Source: Bacteroidota bacterium (lineage in GTDB: Bacteria > Bacteroidota > Ignavibacteria > Kapaibacteriales > UBA2268). From it: a stretch of DNA of 12,363 bases. Made by a program: the position numbers and the translations under genes. The notes beneath the pieces are model-generated. The model did not search any database. It saw only the letters and a list, made by a program, of their open reading frames with translations, and had not been told where the DNA came from. Positions 1 through 8,276 of this stretch are shown here, in pieces. The stretch covers positions 1 to 12,363 of the forward strand of contig JAFRQN010000020.1 of assembly GCA_017428585.1 (NCBI GenBank). Direction: 5' to 3'. Each line of letters starts with the position of its first letter. Position 1 is the first letter of the stretch.

Positions 1-266
1 AATCACTTGCTATAGTAGATGAACTTCTGCAAAAAACCAAACAAGTTGGATTAACCCGTCCACGAGTTGAAGGATTAAATAATGCAGAATGGATTTTATT
101 GGATTATTTTGATGTAGTAGTTCACGTTATGCTAAAACCTATAAGATCATTTTATAAAATAGAAAAACTATGGGCAGATGCTAAATTTTATAAATTCAAT
201 GCAGAAACAGAAAAATTAAATAAATTGAAACCAACAGACACAGTAAAAATTCTAAATTCAATATAA
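1..266 (+). CDS. rsfS: Ribosome silencing factor RsfS (3' end only)
   Basis: This is the C-terminal 87 residues of an RsfS/Iojap-family protein; the 5' end lies left of the window and the first whole codon starts at base 3. RsfS binds ribosomal protein uL14 on the 50S subunit and blocks subunit joining when nutrients are scarce. The visible part carries the family's core: an EG pair at visible residues 23-24, the W-I-L-L-D-Y-F-D-V-V-V-H-V strand (30-42), and R-x-F-Y-x-I-E-x-L-W-x-D-A (48-60). After this core comes a lysine-rich tail of about 27 residues that looks poorly conserved. It ends with TAA 36 bases before argS on the same strand, so the two could be co-transcribed. The family call is from recognised motifs; the visible part contains no frameshift. 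Confidence 0.88.
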   Translation, partial: SLAIVDELLQKTKQVGLTRPRVEGLNNAEWILLDYFDVVVHVMLKPIRSFYKIEKLWADAKFYKFNAETEKLNKLKPTDTVKILNSI

Positions 267-302
267 TAATATAATCAACTAAAAATAACAACAATATATA
301 TA

Positions 303-1958
303 ATGAACAATAGCTATTTAACATCTATTTTTACAAACTGTATAAATAAATTATCTATAGACATAGATTTAACAGAATTGCAGTTTGATACGCCGAAAGA
401 TATTAAGCATGGCGATTTATCAACTAATATAGCTATGCGATTAACTAAAAAGCTCAAGAAATCTCCACATCTTATTGCACAAGATATAATTGATAATTTA
501 GAATATGATAAAGATCTAATTGAAAATATAAGTATTGCAGGAGCAGGTTTTATAAATATTAAATTTACTAATAAGTATTATCAGCAGGAACTGCAAAAGA
601 TATACTCAGCAGGCGATGAATACGGGAAAATAGATATATATAAAGGCAAAAAAATAAATGTAGAATATGTTAGTGCTAATCCTACAGGTTTGCTACATCT
701 TGGTCATGGACGAAATGCAGCTATAGGAGATACATTAGCAAATATTTATCAATGGTGCGGTGCTGATGTAACCAGAGAATATTATTTTAACAACGCCGGC
801 AATCAAATGAATAATTTAACAAAATCTATATATGCACGTTATATGCAGATAATAGAAGATGAAAATTTTCCATTCCCAGAAGATGGATATCACGGCAGTT
901 ATGTCAAAATAATAGCAGAAGAATTGGTAAAAAAATATGACAAGCAATTAACAAATATTGAAGATAAAAATACTTTTAAAACTATAAAAGATTTTGGTGA
1001 AAGCTGGTGTTTTGACAAAATAAGAAAAACATTAGATAAAATGAATGTCCATCAAGATATATTCTTCAATGAAGATTCTTTATATAAAGATGGAAAAATA
1101 GTAGATGTATTATCAGAACTAAAAGAAAAAGATCTAAGCTATGAAAAAGAAGGTGCAACATGGTTTGCATTATCTAAATTAGGCTTGGAAAGTGATAGAG
1201 TTATTGTAAAATCAACAGGTGAACCTACTTATAGACTGCCAGATATAGCATATCATAGAGAAAAATTAAAAAGAGGCTACGATTTAGTCGTAGATTTATT
1301 CGGTGCAGATCATATAGCAACAGTTCCAGACGTATTGGCAGGTGTAAAAGCATTAGGTTTTGATGTCAATAAAGTTAAAGTTATTATACATCAATTTGTA
1401 ACTTTAATGGAAAATGGCGAACAGGTAAAAATGTCAAAACGTACAGGCAAAAGTTATACATTGGACGATTTATTAGATGAAGTTGGTGCAGATGTTGTAC
1501 GATATTTTTTAATTATGCGCAGCGTCAATACTCATTTAGAATTTGAATTATCTATAGCAAGAGAACAAAGCGATAAAAACCCTGTATTTTATTTGCAATA
1601 TGCACACGCAAGAATATGCTCTATTTTAGAAAAACTTAAAAACGAAAATATAGATTTAACAAAAATTAAAAATGCTGATCTATCTTATTTAAATGATGAT
1701 TCAGAAATAAAATTAATAAAAACTCTAATTTTATTTCCTCAAATGCTTCAAATTGCAGCAGAAAAATCAGAACCGCATATTTTATGCGAATACTTAAAAG
1801 ATGTTGCAGCAGCATTTCATGTATTCTATCATAACTGTAGAATAATAGGATCAGAAGAAAACATATTAATAAGCAGATTATTATTATCAAATGCAGCAAA
1901 AACAGTTCTAAGAAATGGTATGCGTATATTAGGCGTATCGTATCCAGAAAAGATGTAA
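303..1958 (+). CDS. argS: Arginine--tRNA ligase
   Basis: Class I aminoacyl-tRNA synthetase charging tRNA-Arg with arginine in the cytoplasm, 551 residues, a normal bacterial length. The N-terminal additional (Add1-like) domain that contacts the tRNA D-loop occupies roughly residues 1-110. The catalytic Rossmann fold follows, with the HIGH-type signature H-L-G-H at 132-135 inside A-N-P-T-G-x-x-H-x-G-H. The second signature is a complete K-M-S-K-R at 377-381 followed by T-G; many ArgRS have a degraded form of this loop. An alpha-helical DALR-type anticodon-binding domain fills about 425-551. The ATG at 303 is the first in frame and follows an A/T-rich leader without a Shine-Dalgarno sequence. 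It lies 36 bases after rsfS and 96 bases before the CoA-transferase gene. No terminator is obvious in that second gap, so read-through is possible. Confidence 0.97.
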   Translation: MNNSYLTSIFTNCINKLSIDIDLTELQFDTPKDIKHGDLSTNIAMRLTKKLKKSPHLIAQDIIDNLEYDKDLIENISIAGAGFINIKFTNKYYQQELQKIYSAGDEYGKIDIYKGKKINVEYVSANPTGLLHLGHGRNAAIGDTLANIYQWCGADVTREYYFNNAGNQMNNLTKSIYARYMQIIEDENFPFPEDGYHGSYVKIIAEELVKKYDKQLTNIEDKNTFKTIKDFGESWCFDKIRKTLDKMNVHQDIFFNEDSLYKDGKIVDVLSELKEKDLSYEKEGATWFALSKLGLESDRVIVKSTGEPTYRLPDIAYHREKLKRGYDLVVDLFGADHIATVPDVLAGVKALGFDVNKVKVIIHQFVTLMENGEQVKMSKRTGKSYTLDDLLDEVGADVVRYFLIMRSVNTHLEFELSIAREQSDKNPVFYLQYAHARICSILEKLKNENIDLTKIKNADLSYLNDDSEIKLIKTLILFPQMLQIAAEKSEPHILCEYLKDVAAAFHVFYHNCRIIGSEENILISRLLLSNAAKTVLRNGMRILGVSYPEKM

Positions 1959-2054
1959 TACACAGCAGATAATATGTTTTAACAAACAGATAACAAAAAA
2001 ATATAATAAATTTTATTAAAATAATTAAGTAATAACTTTAATATATTAAGTATT

Positions 2055-3536
2055 ATGAACTACAGAATTATTTCAGCTGAAGAAGCTGCTCAATTTGTCA
2101 ACAATGGAGATGTTGTTTCTTTTAGCGGCTTTACTCCAGCAGGTACTCCAAAAGCTATTCCTGTTGCTATAGCAAATCGTGCTGCAGCAGAACATAAAGC
2201 AGGTCGTGAATTTAAAATTGGTGTTATTACAGGTGCATCAACTGGTCCATCTGTTGATGGTGCATTAGCAAAAGCAAATGCTATATTATGGAGAACACCA
2301 TATCAATCAAATCCAGATTTACGTGCAGGTATGAATAATGGTGAAATACCATTTATAGACCAACACTTATCACATACACCACAATTTATGAAATATGGTT
2401 TCTTAGGAAAAATCAACATAGCTATTGTGGAAGCATGCGATATATCAGATAATGGTGAGATTATTCTTACTTCAGCTTGCGGTACCATTGCAACAGGTTG
2501 TCAATTAGCAGATAAGATTTTAATAGAATTAAATAAAAGACATCCTAAAACTTTGCGTGGCATTCATGATATTTATATACCAGAACAACCACCTTATAGA
2601 AGAGAAATTCCTATCTATACTCCATCAGATAAAATAGGAAAAGAATATATAAAAGTAGATCCTAATAAAATTTTAGGTATAGTTGAAACTGATTTATCAG
2701 ATGAAGTAAAACCATTTACTGCACCAGATGAAACAACTCAAACAATTGGAAACAATGTTGCAGAATTTTTAAACAATGAATTAAAAATTGGACGTATACC
2801 TAAAGAATTTTTACCAATTCAATCAGGTGTCGGCAACATTGCCAATGCTGTTCTCGGTGCATTAGGAGAAAATCCAGATGTTCCTGCATTCTCAATGTAC
2901 ACAGAAGTAATTCAAGATGCAGTTATAGGATTAATGAAAGAAGGAAGAATCAAATTTGCCAGTGGTTGTTCCTTAACAGTCAGCCCAGAATGCTTAAGTT
3001 CTGTTTATGATGACATGGAATTCTTCCATCCAAGATTAGCATTAAGACCACAAGAAATATCAAATAATCCAGAAATAGCACGTAGATTAGGTATTATTGC
3101 AATTAATACTGCTATTGAAGTTGATATATTTGGTCATGTTAATTCTACTCATATACTTGGCAGAAAGATGATGAACGGTATAGGCGGCAGCGGCGACTTT
3201 ACACGCAACGCTTATATTACTATTTATACTTGTCCTTCTGAAGCTAAAGGCGGAAAAATTAGTGCTATTGTTCCAATGTGTTCACACATTGATCATACTG
3301 AACATGATTCTATGATATTTGTTACAGAACAAGGTGTTGCTGATTTACGCGGCAAAGATCCTAAACAACGTGCAATTGAAATAATAGAAAAATGTGCTCA
3401 TCCTGATTATAAACAATTATTATGGGATTATCTAAAAATGGGCGGCAAAGCTCATACTCCTCATACACTTGCTAAAGCATTCAATATGCATGTTGAATTT
3501 GAAAAATCAGGCGATATGAGAAATACAACATTCTAA
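2055..3536 (+). CDS. Acetyl-CoA hydrolase / succinate:acetate CoA-transferase family protein
   Basis: Family I CoA-transferase of the acetyl-CoA hydrolase type (Ach1/Cat1/AarC group), 493 residues, full length. Relatives exchange CoA between acetyl-CoA or succinyl-CoA and acetate, succinate or a similar acid, forming a glutamyl-CoA thioester. The likely catalytic residue is Glu284 in the F-S-M-Y-T-E-V motif (279-285). Other family marks are the glycine-rich S-G-F-T-P-A-G near the N terminus (24-30), Q-S-G-V-G-N-I-A (256-263) ahead of the active site, G-G-S-G-D-F (377-382), and V-T-E-Q-G-V-A-D-L-R-G (423-433) near the C terminus. In fermenting bacteria such enzymes release acetate while conserving the CoA bond; in respiring ones they can complete the TCA cycle. 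Sequence cannot choose between substrates, so no gene symbol is given. Codon use is regular, rich in GGT, CCA and GCA, as for a well-expressed gene. A strong hairpin terminator follows 34 bases after the stop. Confidence 0.93.
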   Translation: MNYRIISAEEAAQFVNNGDVVSFSGFTPAGTPKAIPVAIANRAAAEHKAGREFKIGVITGASTGPSVDGALAKANAILWRTPYQSNPDLRAGMNNGEIPFIDQHLSHTPQFMKYGFLGKINIAIVEACDISDNGEIILTSACGTIATGCQLADKILIELNKRHPKTLRGIHDIYIPEQPPYRREIPIYTPSDKIGKEYIKVDPNKILGIVETDLSDEVKPFTAPDETTQTIGNNVAEFLNNELKIGRIPKEFLPIQSGVGNIANAVLGALGENPDVPAFSMYTEVIQDAVIGLMKEGRIKFASGCSLTVSPECLSSVYDDMEFFHPRLALRPQEISNNPEIARRLGIIAINTAIEVDIFGHVNSTHILGRKMMNGIGGSGDFTRNAYITIYTCPSEAKGGKISAIVPMCSHIDHTEHDSMIFVTEQGVADLRGKDPKQRAIEIIEKCAHPDYKQLLWDYLKMGGKAHTPHTLAKAFNMHVEFEKSGDMRNTTF

Positions 3537-3570
3537 AATATATAAACTATTATATATTTACAATGTCAAT

Positions 3571-3610
3571 TTATAAAAAAACCTCTCATTATTGAGAGGT
3601 TTTTTTATAA
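3571..3610. terminator. Bidirectional rho-independent terminator between convergent genes
   Basis: A perfect 18-bp inverted repeat (3571-3588 paired with 3593-3610) around a 4-base loop. The core stem ACCTCTCA/TGAGAGGT is flanked by six A's on the left and six T's on the right. Read on either strand it therefore gives a hairpin with a closing U-run. It sits 34 bases after the CoA-transferase stop and 13 bases after the stop of the oppositely oriented gene, so it can end both transcripts. Confidence 0.9.
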
Positions 3611-3623
3611 TGTTCATTTATAA

Positions 3624-4463
3624 TTACTGCAAATAATTTTTACTTATATAATCTAATTCTCGTTTTACAAATTCTCTTTTTTCATTATTATATAAAAGTC
3701 CTTTATAATTACCTGTACCCAATATAAGCTTGGATTTAATAGTATAATTAATATCTCTATAAATAATTCTTTGATATAATTCAGGCTTTAAAACTGTAGA
3801 TAAATCATAAAATCTAATACCATTTTTTTTCTCGTTATCAAAAAAATTAGAATATAAAGCATTATCAGAATTGGCAAGAAAAACCTTTCTTGCTACACTT
3901 AAAGACGATGCAGCAATAATTATATCAGGACTAAGCAGTAAAAGCATTTCCTGACAGCAATCACGGAAATAATCTATAAAATAATTTTGTTTCTTTTTTG
4001 AAAGCATATTCCATGAAGGAGCAGTAATTATTGGAGTATAAATAAAAGCGTGAACTGCACAATTTTTAACGTCTGATTTACTGAAATAACTTGAATTTAA
4101 ACAATTTAAACTATATTCATAGTTCTCAAAGAAAACATTATTCGGATTAAAATCAAAATAATTATTCATTGATTTTATGTATATATCGATATCTTCTTGA
4201 GAAAGAAATTCATCTTTTTTATTAACTATAGATTCTAAATTAGGAAATCTTGCGTTTATAAAGCTAATATGCTTATGCTTATCATAGTCAATATCTTTTT
4301 GAGATGGAGCTATACTTAAAGTTATAATTTTCTTTTCCGAAGAGAAATACTTATCTAAGTTGCCAAGATATAGTAAAAATATACCATCATCGACAACATT
4401 AAAATCAGACTTTATTCTATTAAATTTTGTCCATGTAAGATTAATTAAATCGGATAACATCAT
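3624..4463 (-). CDS. Uncharacterised protein resembling the uracil-DNA glycosylase superfamily
   Basis: A 279-residue soluble protein with no signal peptide or membrane segment. I do not know its function. Its layout recalls a group of uncharacterised UDG-superfamily proteins: a hydrophobic strand ending in P-S (I-I-T-L-S-I-A-P-S, 46-54), a middle block with an N-Y-F ... F-F-E-N-x-E-x-x-L-N ... S-S-Y-F pattern (100-127), then A-V-H-A-F ... T-P-I-I-T-A-P-S-W (136-151), and a hydrophobic strand L-S-P-D-I-I-I-A-A-S-S (177-187). The histidine motif usual near the C terminus of UDG enzymes is not visible; the only histidines are at 63, 65 and 138. The protein may therefore be a divergent or non-catalytic member, and the fold call is inference. 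Two adjacent ATGs (4463 and 4460) could serve as start. It is transcribed after fusA but separated from it by a terminator, so it probably has its own promoter within 4464-4528. Confidence 0.55.
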   Translation of the reverse strand: MMLSDLINLTWTKFNRIKSDFNVVDDGIFLLYLGNLDKYFSSEKKIITLSIAPSQKDIDYDKHKHISFINARFPNLESIVNKKDEFLSQEDIDIYIKSMNNYFDFNPNNVFFENYEYSLNCLNSSYFSKSDVKNCAVHAFIYTPIITAPSWNMLSKKKQNYFIDYFRDCCQEMLLLLSPDIIIAASSLSVARKVFLANSDNALYSNFFDNEKKNGIRFYDLSTVLKPELYQRIIYRDINYTIKSKLILGTGNYKGLLYNNEKREFVKRELDYISKNYLQ

Positions 4464-4524
4464 AAAAACAGCAACTATTTTTTACGAAAATAATATTTTT
4501 TTTGCAAATAATAAATATATTTTC

Positions 4525-4556
4525 AAAAAAAAATCCAAAGAATTCTTTGGATTTTT
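4525..4556 (-). terminator. Rho-independent terminator after fusA
   Basis: A perfect 12-bp stem (4529-4540 with 4545-4556, core ATCCAAAG/CTTTGGAT) around the loop AATT. On the minus strand it is followed by an unbroken run of nine T's (A-run at 4525-4533 on the plus strand, overlapping the stem base). It begins 65 bases beyond the fusA stop and lies upstream of the UDG-like gene, so it separates the two transcription units. Confidence 0.8.
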
Positions 4557-4621
4557 AAAATAATAATAAACTAATTATTAATAAGATTTAAATATAAATA
4601 TAAATATAATTATAATTATAT

Positions 4622-6718
4622 TTATTTTTTATTTTGTTTGCTGTCATTGTATTCTTTTATTATTTCATCTTGTATGGATTTAGGAGTTTGAGAATATTTG
4701 AGGAATTCCATCGTAAATTCTCCTTTGCCCTGCGTAACTCCACGCATATCGGTAGAATATCCAAACATATCACGAAGAGGAACTTCAGCAGTAATAGTTA
4801 CAAATCCATTTTCATTCATTGTATCTATAATAATACCTCGTCTTTGATTTATTTGTCCAATAACGTTGCCTTGAAATTCTTCAGGTGCAGCTACTTCCAA
4901 CTTCATAATAGGTTCTAAAACTACAACACCTGCTTTAGGCACAGCTTCACGAATAGCAGCTTTAGCAGCCAACATAAATGCCATTTCAGAAGAATCAACA
5001 GGATGCATTTGACCATCATTTAATTCTATCAATGTATTAACAATAGGCTGTCCAATAAGCACACCTTCTTTTAATTGTTCTGCGAAACCTTTTTCACATG
5101 CTGGAATATATTCACGACCAATAACACCGCCGACAATAGCATTTTTAAATTCAAAATCTTTTTGAGCATCATCAATAGCATAAGGTTCTATATATCCAGC
5201 AACCCTTGCAAATTGACCAGCACCACCAGATTGTTTTTTATGAGTATAGTTAAACTCAGCGCGTTTTGTTATAGCTTCTCTATAAGCTACTTTAGGTTTT
5301 CCTACTGTTACTTCACAGTTATACTCGCGTTTCATTCTTTCTATATAAATATCCAAATGAAGTTCTCCCATACCTCTAATTACAGTTTCTCCAGAGATTT
5401 CATCACGCGATACATTGAAAGTAGGATCTTCCTTTGTAAATCTATTTAATGCTTTAGAGAAATTACCTTCACTGTCTCTTGTTTTAGGTGCAATAGAAAG
5501 CTCAATAACAGGTTCTGGTACAAACATAGAAGTCATATTTATATTTACTTCTCCATTTGTAAAAGTATCACCAGAAGCACAATCAAGTCCAAAAGTAGCA
5601 ACAATATCACCAGCACCAGCTTCTTCTATATCATTCATTTCACTTGCATGCATTCTAACAAGCCGGTTAATTTTAACCTTCTTTTTGCTATTCATATTAT
5701 ATATAAAATCGCCTTTCTTTAATTTACCTTGATAGATACGCATATATGTTAATTGACCGTAACGTCCATCTTCCAACTTAAATGCAAGACAAACTAAAGG
5801 CAAATCATCATTAATCATTAATTCTACTTTTTCTTCATTATTGCTTAAATCCAAACCATAATTTTTTCTATCATTAGGACTTGGCAGAAAATCAACGACA
5901 CCATCCAATAAAGTTTGGATACCCATATTCTTTTTAGCAGTACCACAGAAAATAGGAGTTATATGCAGACCAATAGTCAATCTTCTAATAGTTTTTATTA
6001 TAAGATCATTTGGTATTTCTTCTTCAGCCAAATATTTTTCCGCAATTACATCATCATAATCTGCAAGCGTCTCTATTATCTTATTTCTTCTATTTTGAGC
6101 TTCATTAATTAAATGTTCAGGAATATCAGTTTCGACAACATCTTCACCATTTTGACCACGATAATATATAGCTTTCATTTTGATTAAATGAACAACACCT
6201 TCAAAATTATCTTCGTGTCCAATAGGCATAGTAATCAGAACAGGTTTATGATGTAGTTTTTCTTCCAACTGTCTTACTACTCTATCAGCATTAGCACCAC
6301 TTCTATCGAGCTTATTTATAAATGCAATACGAGGAACAGCATAGCGTCTCATTTGTCTATCAACAGTAGTTGATTGACTTTGTACACCTGCAACACCACA
6401 AAGTACCAATACAGCACCATCAAGAACTCTAAGAGAACGTTCAACCTCTACAGTAAAATCAATATGCCCTGGTGTATCAATTAAATTTAATTTATAACCC
6501 TTCCAATCACAAAAAGTTGCTGCTGATTGAATAGTTATACCCTTTTCACGCTCTAACTCCATAGAATCCATCGTAGGACCATCTCCAGTCTTGCTGCGTG
6601 TTTCTACAATTTTATATATTTTCCCAGTAAAAAATAGTATTCTTTCGCTAAGAGTTGTTTTTCCAGAATCAATATGAGCTGCAATACCAATATTGCGAAG
6701 TTTTGTAATATCAAACAT
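4622..6718 (-). CDS. fusA: Translation elongation factor G
   Basis: Ribosomal translocase GTPase, 698 residues, full length. The GTPase motifs are all present: P-loop A-H-I-D-S-G-K-T (14-21), switch I R/E-x-K-G-I-T-I (about 57-63), D-T-P-G-H (81-85, His85 being the residue that positions the attacking water), N-K-L-D (135-138) and the G5-like G-T-A (259-261). Domain II follows at about 305-395, domain III at about 405-475, domain IV with the K-K-Q-S-G-G-A-G-Q-F loop (494-503) at about 478-600, and domain V to the end, including the R-R-G stretch at 626-628. Ser at P-loop position 18, where common bacterial EF-G has Ala, and the L-x-E-R-I-L-F-F-T-G-K-I context recall the spirochaete/planctomycete and mitochondrial EF-G1 type. 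It stands alone, away from rpsL, rpsG and tuf, between two terminators, with a possible Shine-Dalgarno upstream. Confidence 0.96.
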   Translation of the reverse strand: MFDITKLRNIGIAAHIDSGKTTLSERILFFTGKIYKIVETRSKTGDGPTMDSMELEREKGITIQSAATFCDWKGYKLNLIDTPGHIDFTVEVERSLRVLDGAVLVLCGVAGVQSQSTTVDRQMRRYAVPRIAFINKLDRSGANADRVVRQLEEKLHHKPVLITMPIGHEDNFEGVVHLIKMKAIYYRGQNGEDVVETDIPEHLINEAQNRRNKIIETLADYDDVIAEKYLAEEEIPNDLIIKTIRRLTIGLHITPIFCGTAKKNMGIQTLLDGVVDFLPSPNDRKNYGLDLSNNEEKVELMINDDLPLVCLAFKLEDGRYGQLTYMRIYQGKLKKGDFIYNMNSKKKVKINRLVRMHASEMNDIEEAGAGDIVATFGLDCASGDTFTNGEVNINMTSMFVPEPVIELSIAPKTRDSEGNFSKALNRFTKEDPTFNVSRDEISGETVIRGMGELHLDIYIERMKREYNCEVTVGKPKVAYREAITKRAEFNYTHKKQSGGAGQFARVAGYIEPYAIDDAQKDFEFKNAIVGGVIGREYIPACEKGFAEQLKEGVLIGQPIVNTLIELNDGQMHPVDSSEMAFMLAAKAAIREAVPKAGVVVLEPIMKLEVAAPEEFQGNVIGQINQRRGIIIDTMNENGFVTITAEVPLRDMFGYSTDMRGVTQGKGEFTMEFLKYSQTPKSIQDEIIKEYNDSKQNKK

Positions 6719-6726
6719 ATACTATA

Positions 6727-6735
6727 CCTTTCTCT
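6727..6735 (-). promoter_or_regulatory. fusA: Possible ribosome binding site of fusA
   Basis: The purine stretch AGAGAAAGG (minus strand) ends 8 bases before the fusA ATG. It is the only gene start in the window with a plausible Shine-Dalgarno sequence; the others have A/T-rich leaders. It matches the anti-SD only partly, so the assignment is tentative. Confidence 0.4.
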
Positions 6736-6832
6736 TTTTATTATACATTTTCAAAAACTTTAAAATTACCACTTTTTGAGGAGAAAAACAAATTTTAATT
6801 TTTTATCAAATATAAATAACAGCAAATACAAT

Positions 6833-6871
6833 AAAAAAATAACATAATTATGATAAATTATGTTATTTTTT
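6833..6871 (-). terminator. Probable terminator after radA
   Basis: A 16-bp perfect stem (6834-6849 with 6856-6871) with a 6-base loop. On the minus strand it ends in a run of seven T's. It begins 41 bases after the radA stop and closes the recN-radA transcription unit ahead of fusA. The stem contains only one G-C pair, so it is weaker than the other two terminators; position and U-run are the main support. Confidence 0.5.
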
Positions 6872-6911
6872 ACATTATTAAAAATTCTAAGATATGAATA
6901 TTAGAAAAAAA

Positions 6912-8276
6912 TTATTTGAATTTAAATATTTCAAACATAGCTTCTCTAATTTTTTCTACAGTATATATATCAACATCATATTGCTTTGTTATTTTATTTG
7001 CTTTCGGAAGTATTATTTTCGTAAAACCTAATTTCTGGATTTCAGAAATACGCTGTTCAATAGCGGATACAGGTCTTACTTCACCCGTTAGACCAATTTC
7101 TCCAATAAATACTGTTTTAGAATCAATAGGCTTATCCTGCAGTGAAGAAATTAAAGCTGAAGCTATACCCAAATCACATGCAGAATCATTCAGATATATA
7201 CCGCCAGCTATATTAACAAAAACATCATTTTTACTAAAAGGAAAGCCAAAACGTTTTTCCAGCACAGCAAGTATCATTTGCAGTCTACGCATATCATAGC
7301 CATTAACACTTCTTTGAGGCATACCATAATTGGTAGATGTTACTAATGCCTGTACCTCTAATAAAATTGTTCTTGAACCTTCCAATGTTGTTACTATTGC
7401 TATTCCAGATTCATTTGTATTAATTCCTGCTAAAAAAACATCTGAAGGATTGTTTACTTCCTCCAAACCAGCATATGTCATTTCAAATACACCAATTTCA
7501 TTAGTCGAACCGAAACGATTTTTTTGACTTCTTAATATACGATAAGAATAACTTTTATCACCTTCAAATTGAATAACAGTATCAACTAAATGTTCTAAAA
7601 TTTTTGGACCTGCCAAAGAACCTTCTTTATTAATATGACCTATTAAAAAAACGGCTTTCCCTGTTCTTTTTGCCGTCTGCATAAACATCATAGAACATTC
7701 TCGAACCTGCGAAATACTTCCTGGCGTTGATTCTATTTTTTCTGAGTATACAGCCTGAATTGAATCAATTACAATAATTTGTGCATCTGTTTCTTTTATT
7801 ATATTATTGATATTATCAGCATTTGTTTCTGATAACAATCTTAAAGAATCATCAATATGTTTTATTCTTCTGGATCTATATTTTATTTGCTGTAAAGATT
7901 CTTCAGCTGTAATATATAACGGCTTATAATCTATCACATTGGCACACATTTGTAATAACAACGTAGATTTACCAATACCAGGATCGCCGCCTATTAGAAT
8001 TAAAGATCCTGGAATAATACCACCGCCCAGTACTCTATCCAATTCATTTATATTAGTTTTTATCCTATATTCATAATCAGTAGAAATATCTCCTAAACTG
8101 ACTATATTAGATTTTGTTGATTCTTTAATCGCATCTAATTTGCGTTGTTTAGATGAAACAACTTTTTTGGCTGCTTCTTCAAACGTATTCCACTCGCCGC
8201 ATTCTGGACATTTTCCCTGCCAACGTGCTGATTCAAAACCACAATTTTGACATATATATACAAGTTTTTCCTTCAT
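6912..8276 (-). CDS. radA: DNA repair protein RadA
   Basis: RadA/Sms, a RecA-like ATPase that acts as a branch-migration helicase in recombinational repair. Numbering from the ATG at 8276 gives 454 residues. An N-terminal C4 zinc finger has C-x2-C at 9-12 and C-x2-C at 23-26. Walker A is G-G-D-P-G-I-G-K-S-T (96-105), a Walker B strand ends I-V-I-D-S (about 168-172), and the RadA-specific K-N-R-F-G motif is at 252-256. A Lon-protease-like C-terminal domain spans about 285-454. The reading frame is open back to a GTG at 8291, but the ATG five codons later is preferred because known RadA proteins start only a few residues before the zinc finger. It lies 23 bases after the cytochrome-like lipoprotein gene and is last in the putative recN operon. 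Confidence 0.95.
   Translation of the reverse strand: MKEKLVYICQNCGFESARWQGKCPECGEWNTFEEAAKKVVSSKQRKLDAIKESTKSNIVSLGDISTDYEYRIKTNINELDRVLGGGIIPGSLILIGGDPGIGKSTLLLQMCANVIDYKPLYITAEESLQQIKYRSRRIKHIDDSLRLLSETNADNINNIIKETDAQIIVIDSIQAVYSEKIESTPGSISQVRECSMMFMQTAKRTGKAVFLIGHINKEGSLAGPKILEHLVDTVIQFEGDKSYSYRILRSQKNRFGSTNEIGVFEMTYAGLEEVNNPSDVFLAGINTNESGIAIVTTLEGSRTILLEVQALVTSTNYGMPQRSVNGYDMRRLQMILAVLEKRFGFPFSKNDVFVNIAGGIYLNDSACDLGIASALISSLQDKPIDSKTVFIGEIGLTGEVRPVSAIEQRISEIQKLGFTKIILPKANKITKQYDVDIYTVEKIREAMFEIFKFK

Noticed and set aside
1959..2054. Possible terminator or promoter between argS and the CoA-transferase gene
   Set aside because: Only short A/T palindromes with tiny loops and no U-run after a G/C stem; nothing beyond chance.
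4479..4507. TTGCAA-N17-TAAAAA on the minus strand before the UDG-like gene
   Set aside because: Each half matches only 4 of 6 consensus bases and the region is very AT-rich. A promoter is expected here, but this match is not specific, and the Bacteroidota TTTG/TAnnTTTG pattern is not met at proper spacing.
4588..4624. AT-only palindrome and (AAATAT)3 run across the fusA stop codon
   Set aside because: The sequence is pure A/T and low complexity; such palindromes are expected by chance at this base composition, and a better terminator lies just beyond.
5075..5732. Open frames on the plus strand inside fusA
   Set aside because: They lie antisense to a gene with complete EF-G motifs, have no family resemblance and have skewed Phe/Ser/Ile composition typical of antisense shadows.
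6740..6745. TATAAT on the minus strand upstream of fusA
   Set aside because: No -35 match at a suitable distance, and the implied transcript start would fall inside the proposed ribosome binding site; likely chance in AT-rich DNA.
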